NCBI GenBank assembly: GCA_020744425.1
Contig: JAGMUV010000016.1
Location: 372,001 to 436,000 of the forward strand
Length of the DNA: 64,000 bases
Source: Dactylonectria macrodidyma
Taxonomy: Eukaryota > Ascomycota > Sordariomycetes > Hypocreales > Nectriaceae
Direction: 5' to 3'
The translations under genes were made by a program, and so were the position numbers. The notes under the pieces are model-generated. The model worked only from the letters and a program-made list of their open reading frames with translations. It was not told the origin of the DNA and searched no databases. Numbering within the stretch: position 1 is the stretch's first letter; each line of letters starts with the position of its first letter. This document shows positions 29,340-41,865 of the stretch, piece by piece.

Positions 29340-32300
29340 ACCTTAACTTTAATCCTGAAGTTGAGGGGGAATCCTCAGTTCTTCCAACATTAACACGAGC
29401 TTTCTTGCTATAGATACGAAGAGCAGCGTCAAACGTATCTACCTCGCGCTGGCTTAGCTTGACCTGCACACGCTGGCTCAGAAGTTTCCATGATTCGATG
29501 GATAACTTCAGACCACGTAATTCTTCAAGCGTAATACGAAAGCCAGCCTGGTCGTCGCCCTGTTGCCGCTGGACCTTCTTCAAGCAGACAGTGTGGTTAA
29601 ACGCCCTATATGCCGCCTGGCCAGAGATCTCTTGCAGGTCTTTGAGTGGCCCATCAAAGTAGAGGGGCTTGTTCGCAATCGGCGGGAGCTGGAAGAAGTC
29701 ACCAACGAGGATAATACTTATGCCGCCAAAGAATTCGGTTGCTCTGCCAGGAAAGACTTGGCGGAGGCGTTTGTCGATCCACGAAAGCTGACGCAGACCT
29801 AGCATACTTTTCTCATCAATCACAAGATACCTAACGTCCCGTAGCTTCTTCTGAAGAGCATTAGCATCTGCAGGGGATAGCTCTGTAAAAGCCCTATCCA
29901 TAGGTAGCCGCAGGAGAGAGTGTATTGTTGTCCCCATTATCTGGTTGCTTGCAACACCCGTGGGTGCAGCTCTCCGGATTGGACTGGGCCGGTTACCAGC
30001 GAGTCTCTGAAGATGCGAAGACAGGACTTTGATCATGTAGGACTTGCCTGTCCCGCCACCACCGTCAACATGGAGTAGAATCTGCTCCCCGCTACCGCAT
30101 TGGAAGTGTCCAATAAACGTATCATATACTGCTCTGGATTGAGAGTATCGCGGACCTCTAAAGGCAGGTCTTCAACATCCATATAGAGACGATTCTGCTC
30201 AAAGCGCTGGCGCCAATAATCGCCTTGAACGATTCCTGGGTCAGCGTAGCGGCCGACGTGGGGTGTCCAATCGTATTGGATATCGATATCCCGTCGACCC
30301 AGGAGATCCATTACCTCTTGGCTTGGTGGACAGTCGGGAAGCTGGCGGGCAAGCTCAAGCCAGTCCTCCTCCAGAAGGTCAGGCTCGTGAAATTCGTCCT
30401 CAAACTCATCCGGATCTGGTCGACGTTCTTCGGCGTTAGGAGTGCCATAGTAATCATCAGGGTGCCAGTGGGTCCCATAACAGAATTCGGCGGCAGATGC
30501 ATACGAGTCATACTCGACACCGTCGATCTTGCGTAGTTCGTTGGGATCGCGATGTGGATGAGCCAGCATTAGCTTCACACGACAAAAATCATCATATTGG
30601 TGATGCTGCGGGTTGGACTTATACCGCGGGAAGTAGTATAGAACACGAGGCCTAGCTTGACGGCCCCATCGTGTCCACTTTCTCCCATCCCTCTTGCTAG
30701 TATTCCAGTTGGCTAGGAAGTCAAAGTAAGTAAGTTCTTCATGAAGGGGAGGGCGAGAAAGATACTTCTCATATATCCCAACGACCTCAGCATCGTCATG
30801 ATCACCTTGGAGGCGAAGAGACCGTCTCTGTTGCTCGTAGGGACGGCAATCAACGGCTCTTATAACACGGGTACCCTCCTGCAGCTCGCAGTTGAGCAAG
30901 ACATGGCAGATCTCTTGCCCCGAGAAGTCTCTCTCAGCAAGCAACTTGTTCATTAGACGCGAGGCAAAAGATAGAAGTGGGTTCTGGTGGGAGACATAGG
31001 GCAAGATTTGCCGCCCCAGGCTGGCATAACTGTCAGTCCGCTTCTCCATCTTACTGCAATACTTGGCTGCATAATTAATCACAGCTTGAAGGCTGGTACA
31101 GGGGGAGATATCAATGTTGGCTAACCAGCCAAGACTGAGACACCGGTTATAGTGGTTCATAAGGCTGTCATTCCTGGCCGCCTCGAAGGAGAAGTAGGAT
31201 TGTCCTTGTCGTCGAACAACGTCAGCCGTATCCCTCGTATCCCGTGGGAAGGAAAAGCGGCAAGAAATCTCTTCTGAACCCTTCTTCTTTCGTAGGCAGT
31301 ATGTTTCACTGCAATGGTGGCGTTGGCAGCGGTTCAGAACCTGTGAGAGCCATTGGAACGTCAAGGGATGCTGCAAGGGATTTACAGCCAAGGGATTACC
31401 TTCTCCTTGCTGTTGGACTCGAGCTGGCTCAGGATTGAAAGCTGTGACGTGGAATCTCCAGATACGGGCGAACTCCTTACGTACATGCTCATTTTCCAAG
31501 TCAACACTGGGCGCACCGTCCATCCAGAATAGGCCGTGGCAATGGCTACTTCCGCGACCCTGCCATTCATACCTGTTCCAAAAATCAGTGACGTTGAATT
31601 TCTGCTTCAGAACGATATCTCTGAATAAGCCAAACCGCTTGTAGAAATGCCAGGCTGCAATATGTGGGTTGTCCCTGAGAAGTTTGCTAGACATGCCCAT
31701 TCGTTGTTGCTCGGGCAACTCTTGCCAGTCTTGAAACTGGGGCAAATGTTGGTAGAGGCTCCTCCAGTGCAAGTCTGCCGGGCTGAATGTAATAAAAGCA
31801 CCAGGACAGTCAAGGTTGTAGGCATAAGATTCAAGCTCTCGACGCTTTCGGTACCAATAAGGGTGTGTCCCGCGAAGCTGTGCTGTCTGGCGGTTGATCG
31901 AGTTGAGCAACTGCTGGGCTTCTGCAGATTCAGGTTTCTGGAAAGCCTCTAGTAGATCATCTCGAGTTATTAGACCCTGCCATTGTTGGTATTGCTTGAC
32001 GAAATAGCTGCTTTTCGCCCGTGCCTGTGCTCGCATCAGCGTGTTGAAAACCACAAACCGGAAAGTGGGATGGCGGGCAAATCTGCCATCATGCCATCGA
32101 AGGGCATGCTGAATGTAGTCCGCATACTTGATAGGCCGTAACCTTGGCTCCACGAAATCAGCTTGACCACGAGGGTATAGTGTTGGAAAGGCTAGGGACA
32201 GGAGTGCTTGTGATTGGTTGAACTCATTTATCGGTGTTCTCCGAATATCTGGCATTTCAAGCTGATGTTGTGTCGATGGTCGTACATGAAGCTGTTCATC

Positions 32301-33398
32301 GCGCTCTTCGCCAAGAACGTGCGAGTGTAATGCTTCCATCTCTGTATCCTCTGGTAGTAGATCTGGTACTGCAGACTGGTCAACCTCATCTGGCTCAACG
32401 TCGTCATTCTCGATGTTACCCAAATTAGCTGAAAGAGGATCGGTGACTTCCGCAGTAGCAACCTGATCAAGTACATCGCCATCTTCAGGCAGCACTGACA
32501 TACGCTTCTGGCAGACAGTAATATCTCGGTAGCCCGGGTGGTTATTAGACAGGAAATCCAGCCACTCCTGAAAGACAACGACGGCGTACGCGGAACTGGC
32601 GTCTGAATTGGCGGTTAAGGTGGGCATGTTCTCTTGCATTAGGAGGACGTAGCAGGATAACATCTAACTCAGCGGGTAAAAGGGGAAGTTGGCGATACAC
32701 CTTGCCAACATCGCGGAGAAAGTGCACAATATGGCCACGATACTTATATTGCTGCCCTCGAACCTGCATGACGTTCACGAACACATGAACAGGAGCAATT
32801 AGCATCTCTTCTACTATTGTCAATTGGGGGAGGAACGCAGGGATTAAGCCAAAATCTAAGTGATTTTCGGCTGAAAAAACCAAGGCTCATCCTCCTTTTG
32901 GTTCTTGTCCCTGGCAATGCAACGCTTGCAAATACCATCTTTCAAGCCCATATCAAACCATGTCTCCTGACAGCGAGCGCAGTGTTCCATTCGGTCGTTT
33001 TCCAGCTCCGTCCAGAACTTCTCCAGGAGCTCCTTATCTCTATCAGACAACGGGCAATGCGACAGATCACGCATCCAGTCACGATCCGGAAGCTCGAAAT
33101 CTCGACGTTCCATGACCGGGCGTTCGATAGCCGACTGCTGCAGCTGCAGAGGTGGGCGGAAATATCTTCCCCGGGCTGGTCTCGGCCAAATAGAATGACT
33201 CGATAACGGAGATTCGATCGGCGTTCCAAGCCGTACGCCTTCTTGAGAAGCAATCGAGGGACCTGGTGGGGAAGTAATCGGCGCGCCTGCTCGTGTTGAC
33301 GTAGCAATTTGTGTTCCCAGCAGAATAGATTCTTGTGGGTTAATTGGTATACGTAATTGCAAGTCTATCTCCTCTGACGACAAATCTGACGTGGACAA
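29340..33398 (-). pseudogene. Helitron Rep-helicase, frameshifted and 3'-truncated
   Basis: Read on the minus strand, four overlapping frames form one Helitron protein. 33398-32856 is a Ser/Pro-rich N-terminus with a zinc-binding motif (CARCQETWFD...GICKRC). 32883-32545 is the region before Rep (FLPQLTIVEEMLIAPVHVFV). 32663-30033 is the Rep domain with the HUH motif SSHCHGLFW and the tyrosine motif INYAAKYCSK. 30036-29314 is a Pif1-type helicase with YLVIDEKSMLG and LVGDFFQLPP. The Walker A (GGGGTGKS) is encoded across the last junction near 30040-30060. Frame changes occur near 32880, 32600 and 30130. The helicase stops before motifs V and VI. A separate Helitron helicase C-terminus lies at 47935-48480. 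The catalytic residues survive but the gene is broken. Confidence 0.9.
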
Positions 33399-33399
33399 C

Positions 33400-35250
33400 G
33401 GTTCATACGAGCTGGAGGTGAGTGAGTGGCACGCAGACGACTCACTCCGTTCAATCTTGGCGATTGCGTCGTCAATCGCTACCGCACGACAAAATCACAC
33501 AGAGGACGCGGGTAAGCAGTGGCAAGGCCACACGGTTGGGCAAAGTGGTAACAAATCTGTCAAGAGAGCCCAGCTGAGGTGATGGGTGATGCTGAGATTG
33601 CCGGCAACACCGATGGCTTGGTCTCTTCGCCCACGGATCAACTTAGTCGACCAGCTAGAACGAACCCTGTACCTTCCACTTCAGCCGCAAGCAGCTCTGC
33701 CAGCTCCGCGCCACCCCGGCATCCCTCGATACAGCCTGTATCTGTCCTGTCACCAGAGAATGAAGTCCGCAAGCGGCTTCGTACGTCCTTCGCGATCGCA
33801 AAGCCCAAGCACGCCGCCGCTGAATCGGTAATTCCGAGGACGGCTACCTAAGTATTGGAGCTTCACGAAGCGACAGCGGCTTGGGCGGTGCCACTCGGTC
33901 TGCCCCTGCCCAAATGTCTACAACGGAATCCAGTTGCCCAGCTCTTGCTCAAGGAAGCTTGAATGACGATGACCAGCAGCACCGAGCAGTGGATGATATT
34001 ACCCCACTCGCTTCTTCCCCAATCTCGCTGCCGAGTGGGCAGACACATAACTGCGGGCGCTGTCGTTCGTGTTCTGAAACTGTAATCGCAGAGGCCAGGA
34101 TTGGCTGCTGAACCCCCTGCATCCCCTGTGAACTTTGATAGAACAGGGCATTTTATTAGGGGTGCCCTTCTGTTGTTTCACAGTCTGAGGCTCTGTGGGT
34201 GGCGCCCCCAACGCACGCGGTGTGGCTGGCTGGCGCTGGCTGCACAGTGAGAGACGGGCCGGGACAACGGACGTGCGCCCGTGGAAAGGCCCGGGAAGGG
34301 TTGTGCCTGCCCTCCACACCACCAAATCCCCAACCACCATTCGTCCGCTTCCATGATTTTGACATTCCGTAGCGGAATTTTCCTCATGGCCAAGAGACAG
34401 GGGACGCACCTAGCCGAGGACCATTGGGCCCGTTGCTACTCGCTAGGTTGACAGACAGCCATCATTTCTGCTCGGTGACGTCATGGTCTGATGCTCCGGT
34501 GGTCAAGGTGGATGATTCCTCGGCGGGAAAAGATTTGCGCTTGGCAAATCTCGATGTGCTCGGCGACGAGGGCTTATCGGGGGTTACAACCAAGATTCGC
34601 CTCTGACATATCCGTGTGCGCGTCCCAGGTCCCCTTTGTGTCTCGGAAGCACGCCAGCACAGCGTTGGATCCAGCCAGTCCCTCGTCCTCTTCTTCACGG
34701 ATCCGCAGCCGAGACGCATGCGAACGTTTGCGATATACGCTCTTGTGTGATTTAATGACACCGTACAACGCGGGCGGATGCGAGTCGCTTCGGCAGCTTG
34801 AAGCGTGGACGACAGACGAACAGCCTTGGACCAGCGGCGGCTCTCTCGGAACTTCCACCTTGGGCGTTCCATGATGGGTTCCACGGGGCCCACTGCGCTT
34901 CATGGTTTCACCTCCACCCGGCCCAAGATCCCCTGTCGTCGATGATGCTTGTGGTGGTTAAAGACGCGGCCGTGGAGCTGGTGGCTTGTCTTGGCTCTTG
35001 GCCGACTCCACCAGCATGCTTTGGGGGCCACACCAGCACGTCCATGCTGCTATCGAGGATGATGGAGGGTGGAGGACCAGTCGACGCAATCATGTCTGTG
35101 CGTCGTATCAAGAGAAAATTAAACTGGCACTCTGGCGATGGGATGGGGAAACTGTGGATACTTCGATTCATTCCCTGCTTTGCCTGAGCCAAGTTTATCT
35201 GGACCCAGTCTTCTCTCGCCTCCTGGTCGCCTGAGACCGGCTCTTAATAA
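33400..35250. other. No confident gene
   Basis: A plus-strand frame at 33579-33851 (Ser/Pro-rich, with ENEVRKRLRTSF) followed by 33881-34111 (ending CGRCRSCSE) could be a spliced accessory ORF, divergent from the Helitron. I cannot settle a splice that gives a clear product. The remaining frames up to 35250 show no domain. Confidence 0.3.
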
Positions 35251-35717
35251 AAGTTGGGAGACTCCCAGTCACCCGCGAAACAATCACACGCTCGTTCACT
35301 CATCCTGAGTCTGCCTCTTCCAACAATCGACAGTACGCATTGTGCCGACAGGGATTGCAGGTCAATACCAACACACATGGGATATGAACCTGAAGTCACC
35401 TCCACCACGACACACAATCAGGACCCATTCACGAGACCACTCATTTGTACACTGATCATCGCCGTCATCACCAAGGCGTTTTGTTGGCCCTTTTTTTTTT
35501 TTTAACCTTCTCTATCGTTTACTCTCTCTTGCATACTGGCTGTTGAGTGGGTATGATCACTCTCTCCTCGACTACGTTGCCCGGATAGAAGCTCAAGGGC
35601 CAATTCTCGACGGTCGGACTTGGTTCTTGCTGAGGAGTATCTCATTCGACAGTTGTTCTACCTATTGACAGTCTCCATACACCATCTGAGTTTCAGTTTC
35701 GAATCGTGGCAGCCACG
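35251..35717 (+). promoter_or_regulatory. Upstream region and leader of the MscS gene
   Basis: A 14-base T run at about 35490-35503 and a pyrimidine-rich leader precede the start. No clear TATA box is seen. Confidence 0.4.
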
Positions 35718-38207
35718 ATGGCGGGCACAACTGATCCGCAACCTCACCGTGCGTCGGTCGAACCCGAAGGCCAGCCACAGGTTTCTCCTGACAGGTCCAT
35801 CAACGAAAAGCAACCAGCACCATCGCTTGACACCTTCAACACTCTTACGGCCAACCACAATACCAACGGTTCACACAATCTGGTATCGCCTTCTGAGCAG
35901 CGCGCCAACGCTACCCGTTTCAACGATGACCTCGAGCTGCTCCGCATTGAGCGTGCCGTATCTGAAGAGCAGGATGGCCACTCCAAACGCCCTCATCATG
36001 TGGAGCCTGAAGACGCCTTCAATCAGCCCATGCCCTCCGAGACGTTCCATGCGGAAAAGAAGAAGGATAATAATGCCACTTTTGTCAAGTTTTGGGCATT
36101 TCTTCGCAAGTTTCCTCGGTTCCTTCGCTACCTACTATACCTCATCCCGGGCGCTGCTCTGCTTTTGGTCCCGGTTCTTCTGGGTGCGCTTGCATTCAAC
36201 AACACGGATCGGGCTGTAGGGGGCCGCGGAGGCGTTTATATCATGTGGTTCGGCATTTGGCTTGAAATCCTTTGGGGCTCGGCTTGGGTGTCGCGGATGA
36301 TTACCAGCCTGATGCCATGGACCTTTCAGGCCATTGCCAAGCTCTTTGGATCAACGACATCCAAGAAGTGGAGAGATATTGGTTCCGAGCTTGATCTCCA
36401 TACGGCTCTCTTCCTCTGGATGCTTGCTGCCCTTGTCTCGTTTATGCCCACAATCAACGACCACCGAGTCCCTACTGACCCAGAAGTTAGACAAGGGTGG
36501 ATTGGCATTGTCAACAAGGTCCTCATCGCGTTTTTCATTCTAGCCGCTCTCAATTTCGTGGAAAAGATCATGATCCAATGGATTGCCACCTCATTCCACC
36601 AGCGCACCTACGCTACCCGTATCGACAACAACAAGGGCGACATCAGCCAACTCATCCAACTCTTTGAGAACGCCAAGGCTCAAAGTGAGGAGACTGACTA
36701 CTTCTGGCAACGCGGCAACAGCACGTTGGCCCGTGGTGCTCAGACTCCGATGCAGGCTTTGCAAGACAACGCACGGCACGCATTGAGTAAAGTCGGCTAC
36801 GTCGCTGGTCGTGTTGGTAACGATTTGATCGGTCGCAAGGTCAACAACAACCACCCTCGAAAGGTCGTCTCTGAGTTGCTTCGCACAACCGCATCAGCTC
36901 AGACTCTTGCCAGGCTTATCTACAGGAGCGTCGTGAAAGACGGCCGTGAGCTTGTCTACCTGGAGGATCTGCAGGCTATTTTCTCGACCGAAGAAGAGGC
37001 TGAGTGCGCGTTCTACATGTTCGACAAGGATCTGAACGGCGACATCTCCTTGGAAGAGTTCGAGGCCGTGTGCAACGAGATCCACCTCGAGAAGAAGGCG
37101 ATTGCAGCTTCATTGAAAGATCTCGACTCGGTCATTAAGAAGCTTGACAAAGTTTTCCTCTTCATCATCTTCGTCATCACCATCATCGTGTTCATTTCCA
37201 TCATTTCGGGCTCCGCTGCCGCCGCTCTTGGTTCAGCAGGCACCGTGGTCTTGGGCCTCGCCTGGATGCTGCAAGCCACGGCGCAAGAGTTTCTTCAGTC
37301 CATCATCTTCGTTTTCGTCAAACATCCTTTCGATGTCGGCGATCGCGTTACAGTTTATGGCTCCACCGGAGCTACTATGATGGGCGACGACTATTATGTC
37401 ACGGAGATCTCTCTACTGTACACCGAGTTCAAGAAGATGGAGGGCCACATTGTGCAGGCCCCCAACTCCCTTCTCAACACTCTTTTCATTCTAAACCAGC
37501 GAAGATCCAACGGTTTGGCCGATCCAATCCAACTCAAGATGCGATTTGGAACCCCTGCCCACATGATTGATGAGCTCAAGGCCCGGATGCTTGACTTCTG
37601 CTTGGCCAACAAGCGCGACTACCAGCCCCGCATCATCAGCGAGATGAGAACCCTCGACGAGGTCCGGTCATGCACCATGAACATCATCTTTTTTCACAAG
37701 AGTAACTTCCAGAACGAGTTGCTGCGCCTTAACCGCCATAACAAATTCTGTACGGAGCTCATGACGCAGATGGTGGATATCGGAATCCAGGCACCCTACC
37801 GAGTTGACCCAGGCGGCAGCCGCGAGCATCCTATGTACTGGACGGGCCACCAACCGCCACCCGCATATGGAAAGGAACAGGACCATGACAACTCCGAGGT
37901 GCCACAGGTCACTCGTTCGAAGTCGACATACAATCACAATCGCGTTGAACGAGCGGAGAGAGCTGCGATGGACACGAGTATGGACTTCCAGGACGTATTC
38001 GAAACGCGAAAAGAGCAGGTCCAGGCACACCGCCTGGCATCTATTAGGGAAAAGGACCATGCTATGCAGGCGGAGAAGGAGGCGTCACCGCGTGCGAGCT
38101 CGTCGGGCATCGAACGTGTGCGTACTTCACAGGAGAGTCGATCGCGGGTGTTCAGTGGCCGTTTGCGAAGCATGTCGAGAAGCCAGAAGCCGGGTGACAT
38201 TGTCTGA
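35718..38207 (+). CDS. MscS-family mechanosensitive channel with EF-hand
   Basis: An intronless gene of 829 residues. The longer open frame begins with GTG at 35706; the first ATG is 35718 (MAGTTDPQ). A disordered polar N-terminus (1-130) precedes membrane segments at about 135-165 (FLRYLLYLIPGAALLLVPVLL), 180-205, 230-255 and 265-290. A canonical EF-hand (DKDLNGDISLEE) lies at about 440. Further membrane helices with a small-residue pore segment (FISIISGSAAAALGSAGTVV) follow, then the MscS beta domain signature HPFDVGDRV. The tail (670-829) is charged and serine-rich. The order, membrane part then EF-hand then MscS pore, is that of fungal Msy1/Msy2-type channels of the endoplasmic reticulum, which regulate calcium on hypo-osmotic shock. 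It would release ions under membrane tension. No defect is visible. Confidence 0.93.
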   Translation: MAGTTDPQPHRASVEPEGQPQVSPDRSINEKQPAPSLDTFNTLTANHNTNGSHNLVSPSEQRANATRFNDDLELLRIERAVSEEQDGHSKRPHHVEPEDAFNQPMPSETFHAEKKKDNNATFVKFWAFLRKFPRFLRYLLYLIPGAALLLVPVLLGALAFNNTDRAVGGRGGVYIMWFGIWLEILWGSAWVSRMITSLMPWTFQAIAKLFGSTTSKKWRDIGSELDLHTALFLWMLAALVSFMPTINDHRVPTDPEVRQGWIGIVNKVLIAFFILAALNFVEKIMIQWIATSFHQRTYATRIDNNKGDISQLIQLFENAKAQSEETDYFWQRGNSTLARGAQTPMQALQDNARHALSKVGYVAGRVGNDLIGRKVNNNHPRKVVSELLRTTASAQTLARLIYRSVVKDGRELVYLEDLQAIFSTEEEAECAFYMFDKDLNGDISLEEFEAVCNEIHLEKKAIAASLKDLDSVIKKLDKVFLFIIFVITIIVFISIISGSAAAALGSAGTVVLGLAWMLQATAQEFLQSIIFVFVKHPFDVGDRVTVYGSTGATMMGDDYYVTEISLLYTEFKKMEGHIVQAPNSLLNTLFILNQRRSNGLADPIQLKMRFGTPAHMIDELKARMLDFCLANKRDYQPRIISEMRTLDEVRSCTMNIIFFHKSNFQNELLRLNRHNKFCTELMTQMVDIGIQAPYRVDPGGSREHPMYWTGHQPPPAYGKEQDHDNSEVPQVTRSKSTYNHNRVERAERAAMDTSMDFQDVFETRKEQVQAHRLASIREKDHAMQAEKEASPRASSSGIERVRTSQESRSRVFSGRLRSMSRSQKPGDIV

Positions 38208-39298
38208 GAATAGAGACGAAAGATTACGACACGTTACGATCATTTTAGAAGAACGAGGCATATTAGAAGTTTGACTTGAATATTGAGATAAATTGTTTTA
38301 AATTGTCTACTTTTGCCATGTCGTTTTTGGCATGACACGCCACCCCCTTTAACCGAACCGAAGACTGGAGCTGTTTTCATGATTCTCCGAGACTCTAATT
38401 GCCGGGGGCTTTTCTCTTGTCGAGGGCTTTTCTCTTGTCGACAACTGTATCTTCTGATAGGCGGGATATCTTGACTGGACATGAAAACTGAATTTGATGG
38501 AATTGACAGACTCTCCTTATGGCAGTCTTATTCTTGACAAGCGAGATTTGGCATTTGTGAAAGTGAAGCTAATGCACGATGTCAGGTGAATGTGGACCGA
38601 AAACAGGGAGGATTCTGAAGGATTCTGAGTGACGCGGCGGCGGTATAGCCTGTGAGCCATTGTGATATGTCTACTTTGACACTGAATGCAGGAAAGACAT
38701 GTAAGTTACAACGAGTAAATGCAGTCAGTGAATGGCGAGTTTGCGAGCACTGCCACTGGAATCCTGGATCATGGGCCCAGAAAGCTTGGATGAAACATGG
38801 ACAAGGATGGAGGCTGGAGAAGCAGGGGCAGGTTAAATGTAACCCTATAGTACATGCCTGATAGAGCCTCGACTTTACGGGCTTAGTAGCAGTACTGGAT
38901 GCCACGGATAGAGTCATTTTGTAGTGTCTATGTGTGAGTTGAGATCGATATGCTCTTCGACAACTCGAGCTAGGCATCATGTCAGCGTTCGTTAGGCTTA
39001 CTAATGGCAGGATCTAGAGAACAACGGTAGAAATCATTCGGGACCCAAGTTTCTACTTTTGTCTCCCGTCCTTGCGGTCGCACATTACCACATGGGTGAC
39101 ATAACCCTTTTTGGAGCCTCAACCATGTTGAAATACTTAGTAATTTTGTGCCCCTTGCAAGACTACAGTACCGCACACTATCCGGATGGTATCTCTTCAT
39201 TTAGATGGCATCTCCACCAGGGAATATGTGATAATTCCTGGTGACGCGTCACAATTCTTCCACTCACACATCCACACTGTCCATACATGGGCACTTTC
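38208..39298. other. No gene recognised
   Basis: 3' flank of the MscS gene and intergenic DNA. A direct repeat GGGCTTTTCTCTTGTCGA occurs twice at 38406-38442. Confidence 0.5.
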
Positions 39299-39400
39299 GT
39301 TCGTTCGTTCGTTCCGTTTAAAACGTTTATGCTTGTTAAATTGTTTAACCGTTTAAGAGCATCCTAAAACCGTTTGAACGGTTAAACGATTTTCCAGCCC
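39299..39400. repeat. AAACGTTT/GTTTAA-rich patch
   Basis: It starts with a CGTT tetramer run, then GTTTAAAACGTTT, GTTTAACCGTTTAA and CCGTTTGAACGGTTAAACG. The palindromic words dominate 100 bp, another single-motif patch like those listed elsewhere. Confidence 0.55.
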
Positions 39401-39430
39401 TGGCACTCGAAAAATCTTTCAAAATGTCAA

Positions 39431-40044
39431 GCTCCGGAGACCTTCGCTTAGGTCAAGGGCAAGGATCACGACCATCGTGAATAGCTTCACGGTCAGCGTG
39501 AACGCTACACCATACCTAGCGTCAGGTAACAGCCTGCTGCCTATGAGATCGGCAGACTGAACACAGGTATAAGAGACAGACTCTCGTCGCTCCTTAGATA
39601 GAAGAAATGGTCCTCAATCTACACTGATCTTTTGTTCAATGTCTGCATTCGTGTATCGGTGCTACAACTCAGGCATTTCCGCTGCCAGGATCGCACGCGA
39701 CGAGGGGGTGAGTCAGCACGCGATTTACGGCATCGTCAGACGGTACCGCGATCAACAGAGTGGTCAAGATTAACCTAAGCCCGGCCTGTCGCACGACACG
39801 ATTGTTTGGATGACTGAACAACGATCGGGAAGAAGATCCCCTGTGAATCGGGCAACGAAAGACTCTTGATTTTCTATCTAAAGGAGCGATGAAGGTCGGT
39901 CTCTTATACCTATGTTCAATCTGCCGATATCATAGGCAGCAGGCTGCTGCCTGATGCTAGTGGTGGTCGTTCACTCTCATCGTGAACTTGTTCACGATGA
40001 TCGTGATTTCTTGCCTCATTTTGTGAACGAGCGACTTGATATTG
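39431..40044. mobile_element. Tc1/mariner-like deletion derivative with long inverted ends
   Basis: The left arm (about 39431-39610) is a diverged reverse complement of the right arm 39785-40044: ATCACGA, CATCGTGAA, CAGCCTGCTGCC, GATCGGCAGA-TGAACA and GGTATAAGAGAC are shared. Between the arms is the N-terminal helix-turn-helix of a transposase (from the ATG at 39641: MSAFVYRCYNSGISAARIAR), cut off after about 44 codons. The right arm is nearly identical to 14430-14693. Confidence 0.65.
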
Positions 40045-40132
40045 ACACGGCCGGCCGCGCAAGATAGGAGACTGGGAAAAAAGACAGATAATGCGAATAA
40101 TAGGTTAAGACTCTCATATCCAGATATAGGAA

Positions 40133-40977
40133 TTGATTGAAAAGGCTAATTTAAACTGCTGCAAGCAGACTTTAGTCACATTCCTTCAAAAGGAAGGGAT
40201 CATGCACTATAAGTCACTTCTTAGACCGTTACTTAGTGAGGAAACAGCCAGAAAACGCCTACGCTTTGCAAGGCGATATGTTCACATGTCAACTGACTTT
40301 TGGGAGAAATGGACCTCTTCTGATAAAGTTGCTGTGGCTCGAGGTGAAGGCAAGAGACGCACTTGGTGTTTCTGCAAGCCGGTGCGTTTTCTCAGTGCAA
40401 TTGCGACTTTTCTGACAGACCCTAGCACGAGAGACTATTCAGAAAGAACGTACAGACCCATGTCACACCGACAAAGCATTCGCAGATGTTCTTCAGTGCC
40501 TTCAACGCAGTCAGACAGCTTCCAAAGTGCCCTCTTTAGGGGGATCCAGAATCCGAACGCCGCGGCGTTACGGCGCGAGTTCTGCTTGAATGCCTGTAGC
40601 AATACCTCCCTCAAATAGTGACCAGAAACAGCATCTTTTAGCACGATAATTCGAGCCTTTATACGTCACGTTTGATGAGAAGCTGGCTTCTAGAATGGTG
40701 TGAGAACAGGAGGGCGGAGGTAGTCGCATGGCCGCCCTACAGCCCGGATCTCAACCCCATAGAAAACCTATGGGCAATACTCAAAACAAGGATCTGTGAG
40801 CGATATCCTGAACTTGCTTACATGCCAAAAAACGACGAATCAAAATTGAGGCTCACAGAAGCCGCGATCGAGCTATGGCAAGAGATTAAGCCGGAGGTGC
40901 TGTCAAACCTGATCTTTTCAATGAAGCACAGGATGCAGGCTGTTGTGCGGTCACGCGGGTGGTACACTATATATTAA
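40133..40977 (+). pseudogene. Tc1/mariner-like transposase (DDE_3) fragment
   Basis: Two frames (40133-40618 and 40672-40977) carry a Tc1-type core: SEETARKRLRFARRYVHM, then DKVAVARGEG/KRRTWCF. After a frame change comes the typical end WPPYSPDLNPIENLWAILK, which contains the second Asp and, with the Glu, the DD34E-type triad end. The N-terminus is missing or is the piece at 39641-39772. At least one frameshift lies between 40618 and 40672, so it is inactive. Confidence 0.8.
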
Positions 40978-41059
40978 TGTCACCATTGAGAACTCCATTC
41001 AAAATGCTACAGATTGATATACATCGATATTTAATTGACATTTATTTAGGCGCGTAATA

Positions 41060-41865
41060 AGGGGTTGAAAATAAGGGCTTCATGTGGTGGAGGTAGAGGT
41101 ACACCGGGTTGACCCCGGATGTGTCGTAACTTTTTCGCCCCCACTGTGGCTACTTCTAGAACCCTCCTCCCTCCTCAGCATCCTCCCCATCATTTAGAGG
41201 CAGAGCTAGTCTGGAATTTGCTTACTCTCATCCGTACATCTATTCTAGGTTCAAAAGGTGTGCCGGAAGCTTTTGGCAGACACATTCTTGTTTTGGCATC
41301 GAGCAACTTCTCCCACACGGCGTTCGAACCTCGTGTCCCCTTGTCTGTCCTACTTGCATCGGCTCGATCTAGCAAGTGGACGTGTGGACTCGCTCGCCCC
41401 ACCATGAGTCCCAGTGATGTATCCGAATGTGGCTTTCTCGATATCACCCAATGAGAGATACGACATGCCATTATCCCAGAAGAGGTGGTGTAAGTGGTAC
41501 CCCAGTTGCGCCACCACCTTTTCAACTAGCCAAATTTCCTTTAGTTCTAGCCGATCATTGCATCAGGCTCTTCATCACCTTGCCGATCAATAGGTCTAGG
41601 CCAATCTATTGAGTTGCTTAATGCAACTCAGAAGGCAGTATGGCCTGATTTTGCGCATCACTGCCTACTAAGTCGGGGCAAGTTTAGGGAATCTGATCGA
41701 TCTATTGAGCAGTTGTCATGCCGTGGGCAGTCGCCAATTACTACGTAGTACGTTGGTCCCTCCGATAAGCTCCGAATAGGACATGCCGGTGTGCTGTTGT
41801 GTCGGACGGTGGTGCGGCGGCGTCAGGACTAGTTCACCGACCATCGGTGTCGGGATGATAGCGCC
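41060..41865. other. No gene recognised
   Basis: A plus-strand frame at 41119-41454 has no identifiable domain. No terminal repeats were recognised. Confidence 0.4.

Noticed and set aside
30225..30956. Plus-strand frames opposite the Helitron Rep region
   Set aside because: Low-information shadows of a strongly supported minus-strand protein.
33579..34111. Plus-strand Ser/Pro-rich frames ending in CGRCRSC
   Set aside because: Possibly a Helitron accessory gene, but no splice gave a convincing product, so it is mentioned only in a gap entry.
37804..38274. 156-codon frame overlapping the MscS tail
   Set aside because: Arginine-rich out-of-phase reading of the charged MscS C-terminus.
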